Of a stretch of DNA of 50,901 nt, positions 44,001 through 50,901 are shown in pieces. Under the pieces are notes generated by a model. That model saw nothing but the letters and a program-made list of their open reading frames with translations. It searched no databases and had not been told where the DNA came from. Within the stretch, counting starts at the first letter, position 1, and every line of letters starts with the position of its first letter. The translations under genes were made by a program, and so were the position numbers. Source of the DNA: Hydnum rufescens UP504 (Eukaryota; Basidiomycota; Agaricomycetes; Cantharellales; Hydnaceae); contig MU129222.1 in assembly GCA_014904985.1 (NCBI GenBank), positions 1 through 50,901 of the forward strand, read 5' to 3'.

Positions 44001-45019
44001 CCTTGGGTGAATTCCACTAAGACTACTACACTTTGTCTAGGGCCTCAAGAGCAGAGCCTTAGGGTGTGGTTTTGTGACCCATATTCATTCTTTGTTCTAT
44101 TGCTTGAGCAGGTGTTGCTTACAGCATTAGATTTCTATCACCAAAGACCTTCATTCCTTCAAGCCTTAACATTCAGATTGATCCCATGGTCCCTTCTTTT
44201 CATTCTCGATTCCATATCATGGACTGTGGCTGGATTCCCCTCTTCATTTCCCACTTACAATGGTACTGCCTTGAACACCACTCATGTTGCTTTTTTACAC
44301 ACCATTCATTCCCTTTTGTTGCCTTTGGGATTGTGCAGAGGCAGCAGGCTTTGTCATCAGCTTGTATCCAGGTTGGTTGTAAAGATTTCAAGCACAATAT
44401 GGTCAATGTGTACAATTTGATGGCAGCAGACCTGCAACAAGCAGCAGACAAGTATGAAACTTGGCAGAATGTATCGAACCTGAGTGTTGGACACCTGCTG
44501 AAGCACTTGTGTGGAACTGCTAGTCATGTAATGGGGACAGATCAGTCTTGCAGTGGTGTCCACAGCAAAGTGTGGAGTACTACTTTGGTCCAAGGTCCAC
44601 CCAGCCTGTGGATCACTATCAATCCTTGTGATATCCATGACCCTGTGGCACAAGTTTTCACTGGTGCAGACATAGATTTGGACCGGTTCTGTTGGTTGTC
44701 AGGACCTAGCGCTCCAGAATGTAAGCATGCCATTGTGAATGATCTGTATGGGGCTGCAAAGTTTTTCCACTTTACCATTAATGCGATGCTGAAGACTTTG
44801 TTGGGTATTGATGCAGCACATCAGCAAATTCATCGGTGGATGGGGATCCTGGGTATGGTGGATGCTTACATTGGCACTGTTGAGTCCCAGAACCAGGGAG
44901 CATTGCATCTTCATATGATTGTTTGGTTGGAGAATTCTCCATCATCAGCCAATTTGCATTTGCTGTTCAAATCTGTGGAGTTTTGCAACTGTATTCATGC
45001 ATATATCTATGGTTGCTGA
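41099..45019 (+). pseudogene. Helitron-2 N-terminal and HUH Rep region, truncated and interrupted by a solo LTR
   Basis: Order on the plus strand: a Cys-containing segment (VVCTVCSWERQSLDVDEVPL), the DUF6570-like block VCAECLWALQQNEVPMFSLV / MWIGAIPPVLDVLMIPEQLL / CFMFKLHPKC, then GDMLHGNMMPQPTLVLPSLI and TFRVWCHTILLALQWLL. An 846-bp solo LTR (41994-42839) follows, then LVSLLEDNVPIEALATTQQE, FWPLLFPCLFPYGEGGI and the Rep core: WITINPCDIHDPVAQVFTGA, then GALHLHMIVWLENS, whose HLH is the HUH metal-binding motif (~44906). The sequence ends at a stop at 45017-45019 directly before a CAGGTT-type repeat, so the catalytic tyrosines and the helicase are missing. Several frame breaks and stops are present (for example near 41437, 41757 and 43362). 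Confidence 0.85.
41994..42839. mobile_element. Solo LTR, 846 bp, 5-bp target duplication GAGAC
   Basis: TGTCAGGATC at 41994 and CGCCCTGACA ending at 42839, flanked on both sides by GAGAC (41989-41993 and 42840-42844). Two TCAGGATTCCCACTGC repeats near the 3' end correspond to the TCAGGATTTCCGCTGT repeats of the LTRs at 23.0 and 30.0 kb, so it is a related family. It interrupts the Helitron-2 frame after codons for DDE; removal with one GAGAC continues as TLVSLLED. Confidence 0.93.
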
Positions 45020-45150
45020 AGTCAGGTTACAAACCTGGAAAACCTGAGTTTGAACCTGAACCTGACCCAAGTCAGGTTCCATTGGGGTCAAGTTTCATGT
45101 AATTTTCCTCAGGTCAGGTTCAGGTTTAACCTAGGTTCAAACCTGAAATC
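45020..45150. repeat. CAGGTTCAGGTTT / GGTTCAAACC minisatellite cluster
   Basis: Same motif family as 20484-21126 (AACCTGAACCTGACCCAAGT, CAGGTCAGGTTCAGGTTTAA). It begins exactly where Helitron-2 is truncated. Confidence 0.7.
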
Positions 45151-45239
45151 ATGAGCCCCTTCAGACATGAGAAATATCTGGCTCAACACTGATTTTAACC
45201 ATAATCCAGAATGAGTCATTAATTCTGGCAAGTTCCAGA

Positions 45240-45427
45240 ATTATGTAAGCAGGTTTTTTGGTGGAGAAATAGGTTACTTTGAAGTGAAGTTAAACATATA
45301 ACCTCATACAAAATTTATATTGACTATACATAGACTATGTATAGTCAATATAAACTGTTCATGAGGTTTATGTATAACATCACTTCAAAGTAACATATTT
45401 CTCCACCAAGGAACCTGCTTACATAAT
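45240..45427. mobile_element. Foldback (hairpin) element, 188 bp
   Basis: ATTATGTAAGCAGGTT...AACCTGCTTACATAAT ends, with nearly continuous pairing inward through GGAGAAATA.GTTACTTTGAAG and TTTATATTGACTATACATAG to a central ACTATGTATAGTCAATATAA. No coding capacity. No clear target duplication, so the type is unassigned. Confidence 0.75.
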
Positions 45428-45560
45428 CAGGCTGGTCAGTCATATAGGGAACCTAAGATAGGTACCACTTTTGGGGCAGAGAATGGTACCTAATAGGTCT
45501 CCTAGGGCCTTTGGCCAAATTCGGTCAAAAATCATTCATTTCAATTCACTAGCTCACAGC
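45428..45560. repeat. Dispersed repeat with GGNACCT stem-loop, copy 2
   Basis: TCAGGCTGGTCAGTCATATAG, then GGTACCACTTTTGGGGCAGA and GGTACCTAATAGGTCTCC. This is the partner of 31897-32040, with substitutions placed mostly outside the stem. Confidence 0.8.
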
Positions 45561-45749
45561 CATTCTGGGCTTTTTCGGGCATTTTTCGGGCAGTTTCAGG
45601 CATTTCAATATGCTCTATTGAAGTCTCTTCCTCAACTCTTCAGGTGAGACCTGACTGAAATTTGCCCAAATGAGGACTTGGACAAATCAACTAGCTAATA
45701 TCTACAAGGCTTCCCTAGGTGAGGGGGAGGGCAGAAACCACAAGTTGAG
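45561..45749. other. Spacer, nothing recognised
   Basis: GGGC-ATTTTTCGGGCA short repeats near 45570-45600. No gene or element end identified. Confidence 0.3.
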
Positions 45750-47745
45750 GAGAAGCAAGGGCAAGGACACTTGAGGCCTGAAGTTGTGAAACCCATCCAA
45801 TCCCCTGAAGATAATATTGGAAGAGATCCCAAACTGAGGGATTTCTATCAAGCCCAGTAGCCCCCCATAGTACACTGCTTCCATCAAACAGTGTGTGAAT
45901 GACAAGGCAGATGAATGCCTTAAAGCCCAACACTAGAGATGCTCCTGCGCCTTGAGTTGTTATCAGATCGTCCTGAATGTACTGGCATTGGAATGCCACA
46001 ATAAAGGCCTTTCTTCCAAGCCCATATATGAGGAGAGGCATGTAGATTACATGACCAAGTGAGGGTAGGAATGAAATATCAGCTTTAAAGTGTGTTGGGA
46101 GGTCCTGAAGGTGCAATTTGCCACGGATCAGCTCGCCAATGGTACCATTGGAACGCCCTAAATCACAGCTTTTGATCGAGCACAATATTGTATGTTTTGG
46201 TGGGGATTTGGTGATGAAGAGGCAGGAGGAGTACAGAGGTGATGAGGAGATCACCACTCATCTCACTTCTGAGCATGTAGTTCACCTCCAATCGTCTCAC
46301 AAATAAGACCAATGGAAAGCTGTGATTCACAGCTCCATGTCAAGCCTATTATGAAGACGATTGGAAATGAACTCATGGAGATATGGGGGAAAAGGTGGGA
46401 AACAGGGCCATAGGAAAGACAAAGCCACTGTGCCCCCAATACCCCACCAAAATGTGCGATATAGGGCTTGTTTGAAAGCATTGATTCAGGGCTTTCCATC
46501 GGGCATACGAACGCAATGAATACGACAATTGTGCTACTCCCTGAAACCACACAGAGGTGATAATAGGGACATGGCGATGATTAAGGACCCTGGTATGCCA
46601 CCCTCCAGAAACCTCACAGAGGTGGTTTCTGGGTGTTGCAGTGGTCCATCCCCCCCTCTTGTGCTACTCCCTGAAGCCACACAGAGGTGGAAACAACAGG
46701 GAATGGTGACAGCTAAGGACTCTAGTATGCCACCCTCCAGAAACCTCAGAGGTGGTTTCTGGAGGGTGGCATACTAGAGTCCTTAGCTGTCACCATTCCC
46801 CTGTTGTTTCCACCTCTGTGTGGCTTCAGGGAGTAGCACAAGAGGGGGGGATGGACCACTGCAACACCCAGAAACCACTGTGAGGTTTCTGGAGGGTGGC
46901 ATACCAGGGTCCTTAATCATCGCCATGTCCCCATTATCACCTCTGTGTGGTTTCAGGGAGTAGCACAATTGTCGTATTCATTGCGTTCGTATTCCCGATG
47001 GAAAGCCCTGAATCAATGCTTTCAAACAAGCCCTATATTGCACATTTTGGTGGGGTATTGGGGGCACAGTGGCTTTGTCTTTCCTATGGCCCTGTTTCCC
47101 ACCTTTTCCCCATATCTCCATGAGTTCATTTCCAATCGTCTTCATAATAGGCTTGACATGGAGCTGTGAATCACAGCTTTCCATTGGTCTTATTTGTGAG
47201 ACGATTGGAGGTGAACTACATGCTCAGAAGTGAGATGAGTGGTGATCTCCTCATCACCTCTGTACTCCTCCTGCCTCTTCATCGCCAAATCCCCACCAAA
47301 ACATACAATATTGTGCTCGATCAAAAGCTGTGATTTAGGGCGTTCCAATGGTACCATTGGCGAGCTGATCCGTGGCAAATTGCACCTTCAGGACCTCCCA
47401 ACACTTTAAAGCTGATATTTCATTCCTACCCTCACTTGGTCATGTAATATACATGCCTCTCCTCATATATGGGCTGGGAAGAAAGGCCTTTATTGTGGCA
47501 TTCCAATGCCAGTACATTCAGGACGATCTGATAACAACTCAAGGCGCAGGAGCGTCTCTAGTGTTGGGGCTTTAAGGCATTCATCTGCCTTGTCATTCAC
47601 ACACTGTTTGATGGAAGCAGTGTACTATGGGGGGCTACTGGGCTTGATAGAAATCCCTCAGTTTGGGATCTCTTCCAATATTATCTTCAGGGGGATTGGA
47701 TGGGTTTGAGGACTTCAGGTGTCACTCAAGTGTTTTGCTCCTCCT
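45750..47745. repeat. ~2-kb near-perfect palindrome, centre at ~46749
   Basis: The left arm 45750-46745 is repeated in inverted form at 46754-47745 with few changes; for example the segment encoding MPRISSPMVPLERPKSQLLI occurs at 46118 (+) and 47378 (-). The spacer is about 8 bases (TCAGAGGT). Each arm also has two direct copies of CTACTCCCTGAA.CCACACAG about 130 bp apart. The left arm keeps a 180-codon minus-strand frame (46257-45715) with a hydrophobic stretch and no family match; the right arm keeps only part of it. The right arm ends a few bases before the LTR at 47749. Confidence 0.88.
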
Positions 47746-47748
47746 CCC

Positions 47749-48220
47749 TGTTAAGGGTTGTACTCAAGGCGAAAGATACGATGACATAATCGAGACGAAT
47801 ACAAGGAAATGCCCTTAAGGCGATTGACGAGGGAGTCGCAAAGTGGGGATTACGTAAGTCACAAAAGACGAGTACGTACGAGGAAGACTGGCTTCTTGAG
47901 ACTTAATAGGTGAAGGTTTTAAGATGAGAGTCGCGAGCAATAACTGAGATCGTGAGAGTGGAATTCAATCGGTTGACAATATATTCTCGATCTTCTAAAG
48001 AGTGAGTGTACATCAAGTAACTACTTATACTATTAGAGATCAAAAGGGTTTTATGGATAAAGGGGTGTTGAATAAAGGAAGGATGTATATAATAGGAATT
48101 GCTGAAAGAGGAAGGCACAATGGCAGCAAGGGTGAAGGTCACGTGATGGCACGATTGGCTTGGTTATTCGTACGTAAGCAAGGTTACGAGTACGACTCGT
48201 AACAGTACCCCCCCTTTGAG
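47749..48220 (-). mobile_element. 3' LTR (456 bp) of an inverted copy of the TGTTACG chromovirus, with polypurine tract
   Basis: LTR 47749-48204 (minus strand TGTTACGAGTCG...CCCTTAACA), preceded on that strand by the tract AAAGGGGGGGTAC (48205-48217). It matches 36688-37143 closely and in exact length. Confidence 0.92.
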
Positions 48221-48357
48221 CGCGACGCCCTTGAAGTGCGTAACTCGAGTTTTACGAGGTGGGTGTTTTTTGGTGGTGTCGGCAGTTGCCGTGGTGGTTA
48301 CTATAAAGGGCAGGTTTGTCGCGTTCGTTTCTGATTCCGTACCATCATCATCGATAT

Positions 48358-48960
48358 GGCCGACGAAGCTATTCTCTCTTTGATTAAGATGAAGGTGGCG
48401 ATGGAAATCCTCCAGACCGAGGAGGCAGTTGCGGCCGCAAAGGTGGAGTTGTGAAGTGGGAGGTAAGTGATGAAACTTTTTCTGTTTTCTGTGAATTGCG
48501 TTGATTTTTTGTAAAGTGGCAGGTGCATCTGCAAGGTCAGATGCCTGAGGTGTTGCTTCTCGTGCCGGAGATGGGTTTGGCCCTTGCGGCTTGGCGTCTG
48601 CGTGTCGAGCGGATCGAGAATGACGTGGGCGTTCGTCGTGCCCAGGAAGAGGCGGTGGTGCATGCTTTAGAGGAGGCGTGTCATCTTGATGCTGAGGCGC
48701 GGCGCGAGGCCGAGGATGCTGCTTGGCACACAGCCGTGGCGGAGGTGCCGAGGGGTGCATCGAAAGATGCACCTATCGTGTTGGTGAGGATGAGGGATCA
48801 TCAATGGTGAGTGCGATTTTTGGAGTGGGGGTTGGCTGTCACGAAGTCGTGGGCGAGTGTCGCGCGCGGTGTACAACAGCGATGGGGGGATGTCGCGGCT
48901 TATGCCGAGGCGGGGTGGGAGATCACAAGGGAGCAGCGTGAGTTGGGGAATGACGAGTAA
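48358..48960 (+). pseudogene. Antisense accessory ORF, second copy, with internal deletion and frame break
   Basis: Counterpart of 36528-35423. Exon 1 begins at ATG 48358 (MADEAILSLIKMKVAMEILQ) but lacks one base in GTTG(G)TGAAG near 48455, giving an early TGA. Exon 2 (48523-48807) keeps the frame that is broken in the other copy. Between TTTTTG (~48819) and GGGGGTTGGCTG about 0.5 kb is missing, removing the Cys/His cluster. The end GELGNDE-type tail and TAA at 48958-48960 remain. The two copies carry different lesions. Confidence 0.75.
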
Positions 48961-49019
48961 AAAATTAAAATTTTCATTTGTTTTCTGACCGTCTGAGGGG
49001 AGTAAACTGGAGTTTTAAC

Positions 49020-49190
49020 GGGTAAGAAAAAAAGGAAAAGGAAAAGGAAAAGGAAAAGGAAAAGGTGCAGAAAGGACGAGAGTGAGAAATAAGAGGAGGA
49101 AGTCAAGAAACGTCAGGGTGATCGAGATGTGTGGGAGAGATATGGTGAGAGGAAGAGAGATAGAGAGATGTGGGGAGAGGAAGAGAGATA
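49020..49190. repeat. AAAAGG and GAGAGAGAT minisatellites
   Basis: 49028-49065 has about six GGAAAA units. 49120-49190 has GAGAGGAAGAGAGATAGAGA repeats. These are the inverted counterparts of 35130-35370, in fewer units. Confidence 0.8.
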
Positions 49191-49226
49191 TGGTCACGAA
49201 AGTGTGGTGTTGCGATTTATCGTGAT

Positions 49227-50789
49227 TTATACTGCCAGGTCGAGTACTTCTCGTCCTGGTTTTTCGGGATGTGCGCAATGGAAGTCCATTACTGCTTTGT
49301 GAGCATTGGCGAGTTCTGCTGCTGGGAGCCAGCTGAACTCATCGTTGGTGTGCTCATAGCCGGACCATCATACGCGATAGATTAAGCCGTTACTGCGACG
49401 GCGGCGATCGGTCTTGCTGTCGACAATTTCTGCGATTTCGTATTTGAGTTCGCCGTCAATTTCGACAGGTGGGGGAGGTGGTTGGGTGTGATTGGGGAAG
49501 GGATCGGGGTGAGCGGGCTCAAGTAGTCGCACATGGAAGACATTGTGGATTTGATTCATGGTGCGAGGGAGGCCAAGGCGATACGCGTGTGTTGAAACTT
49601 TCTCGGTGACTGGGAAGGGACCGAGTTTCTTGTGGTCCAGTTTCTTCAATGGTCGCTTTGTTTTAATGTTGCGCGTGTCAAGCCATACTTGATCGCCAAT
49701 GTTGAGGGTGGGGAAAGGAGGTCGCGATCCAGCTACTTGCTGTTCGTTTTGTTGTCGTGTGATCGCGAGTTGGTCGCGAACGTACTTGTGTATGTCGCGA
49801 AGGTCGAGCACGGCTTGGTTGGCCTCGGTTGAAGGCACTGCTTCGATATTGATCTCGAGGTTGGGGTGAAAACCTTTGTTCGCGAAGAAGGGTGTTATGT
49901 TTGTCGCGGAGTGCTCTGCATTGTTGTATGCGAACTCTGCGAGGGGGAGAAGCAGTGCCCAGTCGTCTTGCAGGTAGTTGACGTAAATTCGTAAGTACTG
50001 CTCGAGGATTTGGTTCAGGCGCTCGGTTTGGCCATCGGTCTCGGGGTGATATGCGGTTGAGAGGTTGAGTTTGATGCCGAGTCTCTTTGCAAGTGATTTC
50101 CAGAAGTTGGAAATGAAAAGTGAGCCTCGATCTGAGACGATGTCGGCGGGTGTGCCGTGTTTGGATATGACCCAATTGATGACTAGGTCAGCAAGTCCTT
50201 CTGCGGGAAGTGTCGCGACTGTGGGGATGAAGAGACCCATCTTTGTGAATTGGTTGATGATAACGAGGATGGAGTCAAATGAGGAGGAGGGTGGGAGTCT
50301 GGTGATGAAGTCCATTGCGATCGAGTTCCAGGGTCGATCAGCAATGGAGAGGAATTTGAGGGGGCCGTATGCGGCGTGGTGCGAGGATTTCGCGCGAGCG
50401 CATACAACGCAAGATTGTACATATGCCTTGACCGTTTTCGTTAGTCCTGGCCAGTAGTATTTTCGCATAATAAGGCGGATGGTTTTGTGAATGCCTGGGT
50501 GGCCCACAAGGAGGTGGTCATGCGAAGCACAAAGGATGTCGAGGTGGAGGTCGCGATAGTTGGGGATGTAGACGCGTCCTTTGTGTAGTAGCAATGTCGC
50601 GTCCTCTGAGAGCGAGAAGAAGGTGGGGGTGGCTGTCGAGTCGCCTTTGGTGGTCTCGATGCATTCACGCACTTGCGTTGCGATGGTGTCGTCGCGAGTG
50701 CCTTCACGAATCAGTGCGAGAGTCATCTTGGAGTCGAGAGGGTGGTCATCGAGGGTCACTCTTAAGTATGCGCTAAGAGCTGTGTCCAA
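49227..50789 (-). pseudogene. Ty3/gypsy chromovirus pol, integrase-chromodomain part, second copy
   Basis: Open from about 50789 (LDTALSAYLRVTLDDHP) down to a TGA at 49368-49370, then in frame through the remaining chromodomain WSGYEHTNDEFSWLPAAEL to TAA 49227-49229. HHCC zinc-binding, DDE core (MDFITRLP, SDRGSLFISNF, QTERLNQILEQ) and chromodomain are all present. It is far less decayed than 33530-35093: only the single TGA, at the same codon as in that copy. Upstream pol is separated by an LTR that starts at 50795, so the rest may lie beyond the window. Confidence 0.93.
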
Positions 50790-50794
50790 GTCGA

Positions 50795-50901
50795 TGTCAG
50801 GGTTCGCCCCCAACTCCGGTCTACTCCGGTCTACTCCGTCTACTCCGGTCAACTCCGGTCCTCGTCCGCCCACCTCCAGTCCGTTCTCCACTTATTTCCC
50901 T
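50795..50901. mobile_element. Start of a TGTCAGGG-family LTR inserted in the pol gene (runs off the window)
   Basis: TGTCAGGGTTCGCCCCCAAC at 50795 matches the reverse complement of the LTR terminus at 30560-30597 (TGTCAGGGTTCATCCGC) and continues into CTACTCCGGT tandem units, like the CCGGAG-rich part of that LTR. The preceding GTCGA (50790-50794) would be the 5-bp target duplication. Confidence 0.75.

Noticed and set aside
45715..46257. 180-aa ORF in the palindrome arm as a functional gene
   Set aside because: The matching frame in the other arm is broken and no family motif is seen; likely a relic.

Overview
The window looks like a chromosome segment of a filamentous basidiomycete, most likely an agaricomycete. 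Host genes are cut by many short introns (about 48-70 bp) with GTRNGT donors, CTAAC/CTRAY branch sites and YAG acceptors. The protease, Rab GTPase and NC2-alpha genes are of fungal type. The repeats are Ty3/gypsy chromoviruses plus two Helitron families of the kind common in Agaricomycetes. I cannot assign a species.

Layout. 0-19 kb is the gene-bearing part: a decayed or mis-sequenced PPR-like gene (-), three intron-like stem-loop modules (3.4-4.1 kb), a gene split by a MITE (-, 4.46-5.66 kb), a secreted M36 fungalysin metalloprotease (+, 5.78-8.82 kb), a 234-aa unknown protein (-), a Rab18-type GTPase (+, 11.88-12.95 kb), the histone-fold NC2-alpha/DRAP1 subunit (+, 15.02-15.55 kb), a doubtful gene near 17 kb, a 220-aa nuclease-fold-like protein (-), and a partial pseudo-copy of the NC2-alpha 3' end. 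19.4-51 kb is a nested repeat region: TA-flanked MITEs, a 580-bp palindrome next to an assembly gap, Helitron-1 (-, 24-30 kb), a minus-strand chromovirus 3' end (29.95-31.9 kb), a tandem array of the intron-like modules (32.2-33.5 kb), a plus-strand chromovirus 3' half (33.5-37.1 kb), Helitron-2 (38.4-45.0 kb) with a solo LTR inside it, a 2-kb palindrome (45.75-47.74 kb), and a second copy of the plus-strand chromovirus family in inverted orientation (47.75-50.79 kb) that is itself interrupted by another LTR at the right edge.

Most notable: (1) a multicopy module that has a complete spliceosomal-intron layout, carries a near-perfect GCAAAAAGAGCAGC...GCTGCTCTTTTTGC stem-loop inside the intron, and is preceded by a second conserved palindrome at the end of the upstream exon; (2) two different chromovirus families that both carry an antisense, intron-containing ORF with a coiled coil/Ala-Glu-rich region and a Cys cluster, placed between the pol chromodomain and the 3' LTR; (3) clean nested insertions (a MITE in a coding exon, a solo LTR in a Helitron reading frame) whose removal with one target duplication leaves a continuous frame; (4) single-base indels breaking otherwise well conserved host genes, which need checking as possible assembly errors before any gene is called dead.
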